Shown here: piece by piece, positions 44,076 through 52,764 of the stretch
Numbering within the stretch: position 1 is the first letter of the stretch
Layout of the letters: every line of letters starts with the position of its first letter
The notes under the pieces: model-generated
Seen by the model: only the letters and a program-made list of their open reading frames with translations
Told to the model about the DNA's origin: nothing
The model's database searches: none
From: Rhizobium phaseoli
GTDB taxonomy: Bacteria; Pseudomonadota; Alphaproteobacteria; Rhizobiales; Rhizobiaceae
Assembly (NCBI RefSeq): GCF_003985125.1
Contig: NZ_ML133565.1
Location: 496,001-560,000 of the forward strand
DNA: 64,000 nucleotides
Direction of reading: 5' to 3'
Position numbers and translations under genes: made by a program

Positions 44076-45233
44076 ATGAAGCGCATCACTCTTCCTGCGC
44101 GTCCCGATTGGCGTGACAAGGCGCGCGCCGTCGGCTTCGGATTTCACGTCATGTATGGCGAGCCCTACTGGCTCGACGATGCCGCCTATACGTTCACACT
44201 GGATGAGATCGAGACGCAGATCGAAGAGCCGAGCCAGCAACTGCACGATATGTGCATGGATCTGGTCGGTGATATCGTCGGCAGCGAAGAGTCGCTCGAC
44301 CGGCTGGCCATTCCGGAGGATCTGCGCGATGTGGTGCAGCGATCCTGGCAGCGCCGCGACCGGCACCTCTACGGCCGCTTCGATCTTGCTTATGACGGCA
44401 ACGGCCCAGCCAAGCTGCTCGAATACAACGCCGATACTCCGACCTCCGTCTTCGAGACCGCCTATTTTCAGTTCAACTGGCTGACCGACCAGATCGCTTT
44501 GGGTGTTCTGCCGAAGGAGGCGGACCAGTATAATTTCCTGCAGGAGAGCCTTGTCGAGGCATTCGACCAGTTCCCCAAGGAGTCGATCTTCCATTTCGCG
44601 GCGATAACCGACAATGAGGAGGATCGCGGCACGACGGTCTATCTGATGGACTGTGCGGTGCAGGCCGGCCATCGCGTCGAGCTTCTCGACATTCGCGAGA
44701 TCGGCATCGATGCTGAGGGCCGCTACACCGATCTCAAGGATCGGGTGATCGATCGCTGCTTCAAGCTGTACCCATGGGAATTCATGCTGCGCGAGCCGTT
44801 CGCCCGCGAACTCGCGCGCTCGGGCGATGTTTTCGTCGAACCCGCCTGGAAGGCCGTGCTTTCCAACAAAGGGCTTCTGCCTCTGCTCTGGCAGCGCCAC
44901 CCCAATCACCCCAATCTGCTGCCCAGCTATTTCACCGACGACCCGGCGGCTTCGACCTTGAGCGACTATGTGCGCAAGCCGCTATTGTCGCGAGAAGGCG
45001 AAAACGTTACGATCTTTCGAGAGGGGCAGGAACTGGTTTCTGCTCCGGGCGATTACGGCGACGAAGGTTTCGTCATCCAAGCCTATGCCCCGCTTTTCGA
45101 AAGCAACGGCGGCTTTGCCGTGCTCGGCAGCTGGGTCGCCGGCGATCGCGCCTGCGGCCTTGCCGTGCGCGAGGATCGCTCACGCATAACGGCCAATCTG
45201 TCGCGTTTCGTGCCGCACATTATAATGGAGTAA
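44076..45233 (+). CDS. Glutathionylspermidine synthase-like ATP-grasp protein (YjfC/YgiC-like)
   Basis: A 385-residue ATP-grasp ligase matching the synthetase half of glutathionylspermidine synthase: LYGRFDLAYDGNGPAKLLEY near residue 95, ETAYFQFNWL, and FVIQAYAPLFESNGG, which forms part of the nucleotide site. The amidase half of E. coli Gss is absent. It probably ligates an amine or amino acid to a peptide or membrane-associated acceptor; YgiC/YjfC do not make glutathionylspermidine as far as is known. Last gene of the plus arm. Confidence 0.88.
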   Translation: MKRITLPARPDWRDKARAVGFGFHVMYGEPYWLDDAAYTFTLDEIETQIEEPSQQLHDMCMDLVGDIVGSEESLDRLAIPEDLRDVVQRSWQRRDRHLYGRFDLAYDGNGPAKLLEYNADTPTSVFETAYFQFNWLTDQIALGVLPKEADQYNFLQESLVEAFDQFPKESIFHFAAITDNEEDRGTTVYLMDCAVQAGHRVELLDIREIGIDAEGRYTDLKDRVIDRCFKLYPWEFMLREPFARELARSGDVFVEPAWKAVLSNKGLLPLLWQRHPNHPNLLPSYFTDDPAASTLSDYVRKPLLSREGENVTIFREGQELVSAPGDYGDEGFVIQAYAPLFESNGGFAVLGSWVAGDRACGLAVREDRSRITANLSRFVPHIIME

Positions 45234-45489
45234 AATTCCATTACGTGCGTAGCATATCCCGTATTCAACCCAATCCTTGCCACAAGAGGGCCTGTCATAG
45301 ACACGCCGAGCAAAGCCGCAAATGAGGGGAGAGTTTACTGCAGTGAACCTGGGGCGGAAACTGGGCAACGGCGCCTTGAAGTCTTCGCTCGAGCCTTATC
45401 GGATTCCAATTTATTGATGCACAGGTGAGTCAAGGGACACGGGCGATGATCAGTAGACCGCTCATTGACGAAAGCGGCAACAACCGGAA
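45234..45489. other. 256-bp gap before the O-antigen genes
   Basis: AT-richer than its flanks. It must carry the promoter of the sugar transferase, but I could not assign one confidently and saw no palindrome of note. Confidence 0.4.
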
Positions 45490-46140
45490 TTGACGCGCTG
45501 CGTTTTTTTGACGATACGGCGCGGTGGGGCGTATGGCAAAATCCCCCTTGAGGCGGTGGAACAAGTGCGGAGCGTGGGTTTGAAACGGGCGGTCGATATT
45601 CTTCTGGCTGTGGTCGCGTCGGTCATCCTGTTTGTTCCGATCCTTGTCGTCGCTCTCTGCGTCCGCATGACTTCGCCGGGCCCGATCCTCTACTGGTCCA
45701 AACGTGTCGGCCGCTTCAATCAGATCTTCCTGATGCCGAAATTTCGCAGCATGCGCGTCGACACGCCGACGGTTGCCACACATCTGCTCGAAAATCCCGA
45801 TCGGTTTCTGACCCCCATCGGTTCGTTTCTGCGCAAGTCCAGCCTCGACGAACTGCCGCAGCTCTGGTGCATTCTGGTGGGCAGGATGAGTTTCGTCGGG
45901 CCTCGGCCGGCGCTCTACAATCAGTATGATCTGATCGAATTGCGGACGGCCCACGGCGTCGACAAACTCCTGCCTGGACTGACCGGGTGGGCTCAGATCA
46001 ACGGCCGCGACGAATTGCCGATTCCGGAGAAAGTGAAATTCGACGTCGAATATCTTCACCGGCGCTCGATCGGCTTCGATATGCGCATCCTGTTTTTGAC
46101 GGCCGGGAAGGTCATCCGCCGCAAGGGAATAAAGCATTAA
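45490..46140 (+). CDS. Undecaprenyl-phosphate sugar-1-phosphate transferase (WreU-like)
   Basis: A 216-residue bacterial sugar transferase of the small WecP/PglC-like class: one N-terminal hydrophobic hairpin (AVDILLAVVASVILFVPILV), SPGPILYWSKRVGRFNQIF, FRSMRVDT, SSLDELPQLWCILVGRMSFVGPRPA and LPGLTGWAQINGRDELP. It loads the first sugar of a repeat onto the lipid carrier. With the next gene it resembles R. etli lps-beta1/wreU, which starts O-antigen with QuiNAc. The start is uncertain: the TTG at 45490 lacks a strong ribosome-binding site, and GTG codons about 25 residues later are possible. Confidence 0.85.
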   Translation: MTRCVFLTIRRGGAYGKIPLEAVEQVRSVGLKRAVDILLAVVASVILFVPILVVALCVRMTSPGPILYWSKRVGRFNQIFLMPKFRSMRVDTPTVATHLLENPDRFLTPIGSFLRKSSLDELPQLWCILVGRMSFVGPRPALYNQYDLIELRTAHGVDKLLPGLTGWAQINGRDELPIPEKVKFDVEYLHRRSIGFDMRILFLTAGKVIRRKGIKH

Positions 46141-46263
46141 GTTACCTACTTCTGATAGATAAGTGCCGCGGAAGACCTTGGTTTCCGATTATTTCAGTTG
46201 CGCTCGTTGTAGAAAATGACAAGAAGGGGATTGTCTGATTGATCCGCGAGACGCTGGGAAGCA

Positions 46264-48258
46264 ATGCCTGAAAATACCCCCACTGAGACGCCACGCTCAG
46301 CATGGTTCTTAGTGCCGATGCAGGCGCTCGTCGCCCCTCTGCTGGCGATGCCGCGTCCTGCCAAACGCGCGCTCGCCTTGCTGGTGGATTCGAGCTTTTG
46401 CGTCCTGACGATCTGGCTGGCTTATTGCTTCCGACTGAACGAATGGACGGTGCTGACCGGCGTGCAGTGGTTGCCGGTCTTCGTCTCCCTGTGCATGGCC
46501 CTTCCTATCTTCATCGTCATGGGCATGTATCGGGCAATCTTCCGTTACGCCGGTCTTGCCGCTTTCATCGCGGTTCTGAAGGCTATTGCGATCTACGGCG
46601 TCGCCTTCATGACAATTTTTACTGCGCTGAGCGTCCCTGGCGTTCCGAGAACGGTCGGTATTCTCCAGCCTTTCCTGCTGCTGATTGCGATCGGCCTGTC
46701 GCGACTGGGCATCCGCTATTGGCTCGGCGATACCTATCAGCGTATCCTTCACCAGAATACGCTTGCCAAGGTGCTGATCTACGGGGCAGGGAATGCCGGT
46801 CGACAATTGGCCGGTGCTCTGACGAACAGCGCCGAACTCAATGTCGTCGGTTACCTGGACGATGATCCGCGTCTCAAGGGCGGCATCATGGGCGGCTTGC
46901 CGATCTACGACCCGTCGGATCTTCCGGTGCTCGCCGAAGCTCTTGGCGTGCACAACGTGCTTCTTGCTCTGCCATCCGCATCGCGGCAGCGACGCAATGA
47001 AATCCTCGAGCGCATTCGCAAAGCCAGGGTGAATGTTCGGACATTGCCGGACCTCACGGCGCTTGCTCAGGGCCGTGTCGCCGTCTCCGACATTCGCGAG
47101 CTGGAGATCGAAGATCTGCTGGGCAGGGAAGCGGTGGCGCCGCGGCAGGAATTGCTCGACAAGGCGATGCGCAAGAAGGTGGTGATGGTCACGGGCGCCG
47201 GCGGTTCCATCGGTGGTGAACTCTGTCGGCAGATTTTGCGCAATGCGCCTTCGAGCCTCATCCTCATCGATCAGAACGAGTTCGCGCTTTATAATATTCA
47301 CGCCGAATTGCTGAAGCTGGCCGAACTTTACAAGCTGGAAAGCCTGCAGATCGTTCCGATCCTTTGTTCCGTCCGCGACCAGGACCGCATGGAACATATC
47401 ATGCAGAGCTGGCGGCCGCAGACGCTCTATCATGCCGCCGCTTACAAGCATGTGCCTCTCGTCGAACATAATGCGGTGGAAGGCATCAAGAACAACGTCA
47501 TGGGGACGCTGATCACCGCACGCGCGGCGAATAAATGCGGCGTCTTGAATTTCGTGCTGATCAGCACGGACAAAGCCGTGCGTCCGACGAATGTGATGGG
47601 CGCCAGCAAGAGGCTGGCGGAGATGGTTCTGCAGGCGCTTGCCGCAGAACCGGCCGTTGACAGAGTGCGCACGAATTTCTCGATGGTCCGGTTCGGAAAC
47701 GTCCTCGGTTCCTCCGGATCCGTCGTGCCGCTGTTCCGGCAGCAGATCAAGGACGGCGGGCCGGTTACCTTGACGCACCCGAAAATAACCCGCTACTTCA
47801 TGACCATTTCGGAGGCCTCGCAACTTGTCATTCAGGCGGGCGCGATGGCCGAAGGCGGGGATGTTTTCCTGCTCGACATGGGCGAGCCCGTCCGCATCGC
47901 AGACCTCGCCCGCAAGATGGTCGAGCTTTCGGGATTGGCTGTTCGCGACGAGGATAATCCCGAAGGGGATATCGAGCTTTCCGTGACCGGCCTGAGGCCC
48001 GGCGAGAAGCTTTATGAAGAACTGTTGATCGGGGATAATCCTGAGACAACCGAACATCCCAGGATTATGAAGGCACGCGAGGATTTCCTGTTCTGGCCGG
48101 AGCTTTCGAAGAAACTCAGCTCTCTCAATGCGGCACTGGATCGAAACGATATGGTCGCGGCACGTGCGACCTTGGCGGAACTCGTCTCCGGCTATTCCTC
48201 AACCGGTGAGGTGTCGGATCTTGCCTTCACCGGCACCGAGACCATCACGGCAGCCTGA
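46264..48258 (+). CDS. WbpM/CapD-type nucleotide-sugar 4,6-dehydratase (WreV-like)
   Basis: A 664-residue membrane-anchored dehydratase. Four N-terminal membrane helices (about 25-150) precede a CoA-binding-like Rossmann domain (LIYGAGNAGRQLAGAL) and an extended SDR domain with TGAGGSIGGELCRQI and STDKAVRPTNVMGASKRLAE, where Met replaces the usual catalytic Tyr as in WbpM. It converts UDP-GlcNAc to the 4-keto-6-deoxy sugar used for QuiNAc or related residues. Pairing with the upstream transferase recalls R. etli wreU-wreV (lps-beta). Confidence 0.9.
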   Translation: MPENTPTETPRSAWFLVPMQALVAPLLAMPRPAKRALALLVDSSFCVLTIWLAYCFRLNEWTVLTGVQWLPVFVSLCMALPIFIVMGMYRAIFRYAGLAAFIAVLKAIAIYGVAFMTIFTALSVPGVPRTVGILQPFLLLIAIGLSRLGIRYWLGDTYQRILHQNTLAKVLIYGAGNAGRQLAGALTNSAELNVVGYLDDDPRLKGGIMGGLPIYDPSDLPVLAEALGVHNVLLALPSASRQRRNEILERIRKARVNVRTLPDLTALAQGRVAVSDIRELEIEDLLGREAVAPRQELLDKAMRKKVVMVTGAGGSIGGELCRQILRNAPSSLILIDQNEFALYNIHAELLKLAELYKLESLQIVPILCSVRDQDRMEHIMQSWRPQTLYHAAAYKHVPLVEHNAVEGIKNNVMGTLITARAANKCGVLNFVLISTDKAVRPTNVMGASKRLAEMVLQALAAEPAVDRVRTNFSMVRFGNVLGSSGSVVPLFRQQIKDGGPVTLTHPKITRYFMTISEASQLVIQAGAMAEGGDVFLLDMGEPVRIADLARKMVELSGLAVRDEDNPEGDIELSVTGLRPGEKLYEELLIGDNPETTEHPRIMKAREDFLFWPELSKKLSSLNAALDRNDMVAARATLAELVSGYSSTGEVSDLAFTGTETITAA

Positions 48259-48290
48259 AGACGACAATCAGCGACGTTCAGCGCGGGAAT

Positions 48291-49565
48291 TCAGCTTCGC
48301 ACGACGGGCGCGAAGCGTGTGCTGCCCCGATCCACGCAAATGAGGGCGACCATATAGGCGAAGATCGGATCGAGTGCCTTTTGGTTGAACATGATGCCGA
48401 CGCTGCCGGTTATTAGGTAGCTGCTGGTGAGCAGAAGCGCGAGCGCGATAGACAGGTCTCTGCCGGGACCAGGTTCCTTTTTCCAGGCGGCTATCAAGGG
48501 CGTCAGGAGCAGCAGCGAAAGCGCCGCGATGCCGACAACGCCGGCGTCAATTCCCGCTGTCAGAAAGCCGTTATGGACATGCGAGAAGGTCAAGTATGGC
48601 CGCATGCTGTCTGGCAGTTCCGCCAACACCGAGGCCATCCTGTTTTGCGGGCCATAACCGGTCAACGGATCCTTGCTGATTGCCGACAGTGCGCCCTTGT
48701 ACAAAGCGACCCGTGCGCTGAGTGAGGTAACCTCGTCTTCGCTGCGTTCAAGCGATGCCATATTTTCCTGTAGCGCCTGGATGCGATGGATGATCTGGCC
48801 GCTGCCCAGTGCGATAAGTCCCGCAAACAGCAAAGAGCCGGTAATGGCGAGACTGCGCAAACTCAGATGAAAGCTGTGTTTGCGGAAATACCAGAGAAGG
48901 ATGACGAGATGGACGGGAATGGCCAGCCAGGCCGAACGTGTTCCGGAAAGCAGTACGCAACCGAGGCCGGCGGCATATCCCAAGATCGCAATTCTTTGCT
49001 CCACGCTTTTGGGAGACTGAACGTTGAGAAGCGCAACGCCGCCGAAAAGCAGACCTATGATGCCGAGGAGTGCAGCATTCGAGGTTCCAGCCTCTGCTCT
49101 TTCCATCAGAAACATGATCTGCAACAGGCTGATGAGAAAGGTGACGATCATGCCGATCCCGGCTCCGAGGATAAACAGCGGCACGAGGCGGCCCTCGGGA
49201 GATTGGCGCATTCGCGGCAATATCAGCCAGATCGAAAAGAAGGGCAGGAGACGGAATATCCAGTCTGGCACTTCGGAGTAAGGCGGATTGATGGCGATGC
49301 TCGCGATCATCACCAGCGGGTAGATCGTCATGCAAATGGCAACTGCTCGGTCCGATTTCGACAGATTCAGCGGAAAGCGGGCTGTCGCCAGTAGATAGAA
49401 GGCCGACAGCATCGACGCGAGGAGGATGAACCCGTTGAAATTGGGGGAAAGCCCGGGCAGGATTGCAAAGAGAAAAACCGCAATGCCGTTGGTACGATCA
49501 AATGCGCTTCCAGACCCGCTCCCGGGATGAAGTACCGCAATCGCGAGTTGCCTGAAGTAATTCAC
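48291..49565 (-). CDS. O-antigen ligase/polymerase-like membrane protein
   Basis: A 424-residue protein with about 11-12 membrane helices and a large loop (residues ~270-335) of the Wzy_C/WaaL family. Marker segments are LLSGTRSAWLAIPV and the loop-end GYGPQNRM...FSHVHNGFL, containing the conserved His. It would ligate or polymerise lipid-linked glycans. A GTG start at 49565 has AGGA about nine bases upstream. It is convergent with the dehydratase gene (33 bp apart). Confidence 0.86.
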   Translation of the reverse strand: MNYFRQLAIAVLHPGSGSGSAFDRTNGIAVFLFAILPGLSPNFNGFILLASMLSAFYLLATARFPLNLSKSDRAVAICMTIYPLVMIASIAINPPYSEVPDWIFRLLPFFSIWLILPRMRQSPEGRLVPLFILGAGIGMIVTFLISLLQIMFLMERAEAGTSNAALLGIIGLLFGGVALLNVQSPKSVEQRIAILGYAAGLGCVLLSGTRSAWLAIPVHLVILLWYFRKHSFHLSLRSLAITGSLLFAGLIALGSGQIIHRIQALQENMASLERSEDEVTSLSARVALYKGALSAISKDPLTGYGPQNRMASVLAELPDSMRPYLTFSHVHNGFLTAGIDAGVVGIAALSLLLLTPLIAAWKKEPGPGRDLSIALALLLTSSYLITGSVGIMFNQKALDPIFAYMVALICVDRGSTRFAPVVRS

Positions 49566-49878
49566 TTTGCTGATCCTGAGGTGTCTGATCCAGCCTCGCT
49601 AAGGACCGTTGTCACCGCTGTCAAGCGGTGGGCGCGGGCGCAACCCGCGCTTTTCTGACTGTCGTATTCCGGCAACAGCAGAACGCGGACGCCTTTTGCT
49701 CTACCGTCGATGCGCCGCAATGCCCTGCAACGGCAAGGCTGATGCGACGACGAAACACGTTTGAGGTGCGGCGACCTTACCCTAAGGATGTCATTTGCGC
49801 GTTTGGTGACGCCGGTCGACCAGACGATCCGGCTTTATCATTCTTCCGCTCGCGCGGCTCACTCGTTGAGGTCCATAG
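49566..49878. other. 313-bp intergenic region with a GC hairpin
   Basis: GCGCGGG (49632-49638) and CCCGCGC (49644-49650) with loop CGCAA are followed by TTTTC on the plus strand. It looks like a terminator, but no plus-strand gene ends nearby, so it may end an unseen short transcript. Otherwise nothing recognised. Confidence 0.4.
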
Positions 49879-50130
49879 CTAACGCCAATATGAGCGGGCC
49901 AGGCTTTCCGCCGATGATCGCCCAAGGAGATAGCCGAACCCGAACGCCACAATACCGATGCCAAGCAACAATGCGCTTGCAGTGTGCGGATGGTCTCTGG
50001 CGCCAACGGTGACTGCATGGACCTCGCGTTTCACGCCACTCGCTGCCGTCTGGGCGACCCTGGCCAATCCTTCCGGCTGTTCGACGGGTGTGCCAGTGAA
50101 GCCGGCGTTCAAATCCTGTTTGTCAGCCAT
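49879..50130 (-). CDS. Small membrane-anchored hypothetical protein
   Basis: An 83-residue protein with a soluble N-terminus (MADKQDLNAGFTGTPVEQP) and one C-terminal membrane helix (ASALLLGIGIVAFGFGYLLG) ending in RSSAESLARSYWR. The layout recalls ElaB/DUF883-like or CsbD-associated stress proteins, but I cannot name a family. Good ribosome-binding site (AGGAAAGG). It lies 51 bp downstream of the DUF2934 gene on the same strand. Confidence 0.7.
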   Translation of the reverse strand: MADKQDLNAGFTGTPVEQPEGLARVAQTAASGVKREVHAVTVGARDHPHTASALLLGIGIVAFGFGYLLGRSSAESLARSYWR

Positions 50131-50181
50131 GTCGGGACCTTTCCTGAATGTGCTCGTGCTAAATTTTGCCGGGCTGTAATT

Positions 50182-50583
50182 TCAATCCTGCTCGCGAGTG
50201 CCGGGTGAGGCTTCGCGTTGATCCGCGTCTTCGAGATCCGTCTTGACGAGAAAGGCGTCGCGATGCTGGCGAGAGGCCTCTCGCAAGGCTGCGAGCCTGG
50301 GGGGATTATCAGCCTCGTCCCGCTGCGTATCGAACTCGTGCTCGGCGCGGATCCAGTGATCCCGATGCTTGCCTTCCGGCCTCCCTTCCTGCTCCCACAG
50401 CGCGTGTGCCCTCTTGCGGATCTCGTCCTCACGGGCGGCTGACTGAGAACCGATGCTCTGCTCCACGGGTTCCCGAATGGCTTTCCGCGCCGTCTTGCCT
50501 CTGCCCGTGCGAGTGGGGGACGAATCCTTGATCTGCGTGTCGTCGGTCGGGATTTCGTTTTTGCGTCGTAACGGATTTTTCAT
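50182..50583 (-). CDS. DUF2934 domain protein
   Basis: A 133-residue charged protein. The DUF2934 core is REDEIRKRAHALWEQEGRPE followed by GKHRDHWIRAEHE. The rest is hydrophilic and probably disordered (KNPLRRKNEIPTDDTQIKDS). Family role unknown; often found among stress-inducible small genes of rhizobia. The ATG at 50583 is preceded by AAAGGAGG; a longer in-frame extension would run antisense through the GntR gene and is rejected. Confidence 0.82.
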   Translation of the reverse strand: MKNPLRRKNEIPTDDTQIKDSSPTRTGRGKTARKAIREPVEQSIGSQSAAREDEIRKRAHALWEQEGRPEGKHRDHWIRAEHEFDTQRDEADNPPRLAALREASRQHRDAFLVKTDLEDADQREASPGTREQD

Positions 50584-50704
50584 CGGCGCCTCCTTTGATG
50601 GGGTCTCAACCAATTCCGCTGACCTAAGTTCCACACAGAGTCCCAACCACGCTGAAAGGCTGTTCCAGAACGCTTGCGATACAACATGCCGGCGATTCGA
50701 TATC

Positions 50705-50750
50705 TTGGCAGGGTATCGAAACTGATATACTAGTATGCTACCCCGGTAGC
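50705..50750 (+). promoter_or_regulatory. Promoter and twin palindromes of the GntR-uxuA unit
   Basis: A possible -35 TTGGCA (50705-50710) and -10 TATACT (50726-50731) with a short 15-bp spacer. ATACTAGTAT (50727-50736) is a perfect palindrome, and GCTACC-CC-GGTAGC (50737-50750) follows at once, ending 4 bp before the GntR start. Both sit where a repressor would block transcription. Confidence 0.5.
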
Positions 50751-50754
50751 GTTT

Positions 50755-51477
50755 ATGAGCCAAGCCCCAGAAACCAACGCGCATCTCGTCCCGATTCCGC
50801 ACGACGCCGGTCGCAGGCCGCGCCGCGTCACCACGGCCGGCGCCATTTATGAGCGTCTCTATGCCGATATCATCTCGCTGCGGATGCCGCCCGGCCTGTT
50901 TCTGCAGGAAAAGCGGATCGCGGACGAATTCGGCGTCAGCCGCACGCCGGTGCGTGAGGCGTTGCTGAGGCTCTCCGAAGGCGGACTGGTCGATATCTTT
51001 CCGCAGTCGGGTACCGTCGTATCGCGGGTGCCGGTCGCGGCGATTCCCGAGGCCGTCGTCGTGCGCAAGGCGCTCGAAGGCACCACCGTCGAAATGGCGG
51101 CTGAGGCTGCCACGCCAGCCGATATCGCCCGTCTTGATGCGATCATTGCCCGGCAACGCTCGCATGCCACGGCCGGCGACACCGCAAGCTTCCACGAGGA
51201 GGACGAAGCCTTCCATGAGGCGATCGCGCAGATATCGGGCTATCCCGGGATCTGGGCGATTCTGAAGGCGGTCAAGGTGCAGCTCGACCGGGCCCGGCGG
51301 CTGACTTTGCCGGCGCTCGGGCGCATGGGCAATGTGGTTTCCGAACATATGATCATCCGCGACGCGCTGGCCGCCCATGACGCGGCGGCTGCGCGTAGCG
51401 CCATGATCCACCATTTGAGCGCCGTCATTCCCGATGTCGACGAGCTGCGCTCGCGTTACCCCAATTATTTCTGCTGA
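50755..51477 (+). CDS. GntR-family regulator, FCD subfamily (UxuR-like)
   Basis: A 240-residue regulator: winged HTH near residues 25-90 (PGLFLQEKRIADEFGVSRTP, VREALLRLSEGGLV) and an FCD domain with the metal/ligand residues of the HExxxH-type helix (FHEEDEAFHEAIAQISG). It directly precedes mannonate dehydratase (43-bp gap), so it probably responds to a hexuronate-derived acid and controls that gene and itself. There is almost no room for a ribosome-binding site between the palindrome and the ATG. Confidence 0.88.
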   Translation: MSQAPETNAHLVPIPHDAGRRPRRVTTAGAIYERLYADIISLRMPPGLFLQEKRIADEFGVSRTPVREALLRLSEGGLVDIFPQSGTVVSRVPVAAIPEAVVVRKALEGTTVEMAAEAATPADIARLDAIIARQRSHATAGDTASFHEEDEAFHEAIAQISGYPGIWAILKAVKVQLDRARRLTLPALGRMGNVVSEHMIIRDALAAHDAAAARSAMIHHLSAVIPDVDELRSRYPNYFC

Positions 51478-51520
51478 CAACAGGACCACCACGAAACGAA
51501 AAGCTAGGGAAGGAAGAAGG

Positions 51521-52708
51521 ATGCGGCAGGGTTGGAGATGGTTCGGGCCGGAAGCGCCGGTGACGCTGGATGAGGTCCGTCAGACGGGCGCGACCAATAT
51601 CGTCTCGTCGCTGCATCAGGTGCCGATCGGCAGGGCCTGGACGGAAAAGGAAGTGCGCGAACGCCAATCGCTGATCGAGACCACGCCTGCCGATCGGTCG
51701 CCGCTCGTATGGTCGGTCGTCGAAAGCATTCCGATTCCCGACGCCGTCAAGCGCAAGGGCGGGGAAGCAGAGGCTGAAATCGAGGCGTGGATTGCCAGCC
51801 TGGAAGCAGTTGCTGCCTGCGGCATTCCGATCGTCTGCTATAATTTCATGCCCGTCGTCGACTGGACCCGCACCGAACTCGATTTCGTGACGCCGACAGG
51901 TGCGACAGCCATGCGCTTCGATCACGAACGCTTCGCAGCCTTCGATCTTTTCGTTCTGAAACGTCCGGATGCGGATCGGCAATATTCCGCGGAAGACCGC
52001 GAACGGGCGCGTGTCGTCTTCGAGCAGATGTCGCAGGAGGAAGTTGCCGAGATCACCCGCATCATCACCTCGGCTTTGCCCGGCTCAACCACTGAGCCCC
52101 TGACCATTCCAGCCTTCCGGGAAAAGCTGGTCGCCTATAGCGGTATCGACGCCGCACGCCTGCGCCGGCATCTGATCGAGTTCCTGGAGGCAGTGACCCC
52201 GGTTGCCGAAGCCCGTGGCGTCAAGCTGACGCTGCATCCCGATGATCCGCCGCGTTCGCTGTTCGGTCTTCCCCGCATCGCTTCGACTGCCGATGACTAT
52301 GCCGCGCTCTTCGATGCAGTGCCGTCGGCGGCGAACGGCATGTGCTACTGCACCGGCAGCCTCGGCGTGCGCGCCGACAACGACCTGCCGGCCATCGCGC
52401 GACGCTTCGCCTCGCGCATCCACTTCGCCCATCTGCGTGCCACGACGCGTGAGGGCGATGGCCGGACCTTCCATGAAAGCGCGCATCTCGAAGGCGACGT
52501 CGACATGGTCGCGGTTCTCCGGGAACTGGTTGCCGAAGACCGCCGCCGCAGCGCCAAAGACACGATCGTCTTCCGTTCGGACCATGGTCACCGCATGCTC
52601 GACGATCTCGACAAAACAGTCACGCCCGGTTATCCGGCAATTGGCCGCATGCGCGGCCTTGCCGAACTCCGCGGCATCATGCATGCGCTTGGCGCTCCGC
52701 CGACCTGA
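51521..52708 (+). CDS. uxuA: Mannonate dehydratase
   Basis: A 395-residue UxuA-family enzyme with GWRWFGPEAPVTLDEVRQTG at the start, IVCYNFMPVVDWTRT, LTLHPDDPPRSLFGLPRI, CYCTGSLGVRADND and FRSDHGHRMLDD, which hold the Mn/Fe-binding and catalytic residues of the family. It dehydrates D-mannonate to 2-keto-3-deoxygluconate in glucuronate breakdown. The ATG at 51521 follows AGGAAGAAGG. No uxuB/uxaC is adjacent; other sugar-acid dehydratases are at 0.5-3 kb. Confidence 0.94.
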   Translation: MRQGWRWFGPEAPVTLDEVRQTGATNIVSSLHQVPIGRAWTEKEVRERQSLIETTPADRSPLVWSVVESIPIPDAVKRKGGEAEAEIEAWIASLEAVAACGIPIVCYNFMPVVDWTRTELDFVTPTGATAMRFDHERFAAFDLFVLKRPDADRQYSAEDRERARVVFEQMSQEEVAEITRIITSALPGSTTEPLTIPAFREKLVAYSGIDAARLRRHLIEFLEAVTPVAEARGVKLTLHPDDPPRSLFGLPRIASTADDYAALFDAVPSAANGMCYCTGSLGVRADNDLPAIARRFASRIHFAHLRATTREGDGRTFHESAHLEGDVDMVAVLRELVAEDRRRSAKDTIVFRSDHGHRMLDDLDKTVTPGYPAIGRMRGLAELRGIMHALGAPPT

Positions 52709-52764
52709 GAATTTTCGGGCAGCAGCGCTTCGGCGAAAATCACCGCGCTCTGGTATTCAAAACG

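Noticed and set aside
46309..48057. A 582-codon open frame on the minus strand
   Set aside because: It mirrors the WbpM-like dehydratase gene, and its His/Arg/Asp-rich composition is typical of an antisense frame.
49632..49655. Terminator of the polysaccharide genes
   Set aside because: The plus-strand polysaccharide operon ends 1.4 kb earlier and a minus-strand gene lies between, so it cannot serve that operon.
50584..51492. A long upstream extension of the DUF2934 gene
   Set aside because: It runs antisense through the intact GntR gene, and the ATG at 50583 has an ideal AAAGGAGG ribosome-binding site.
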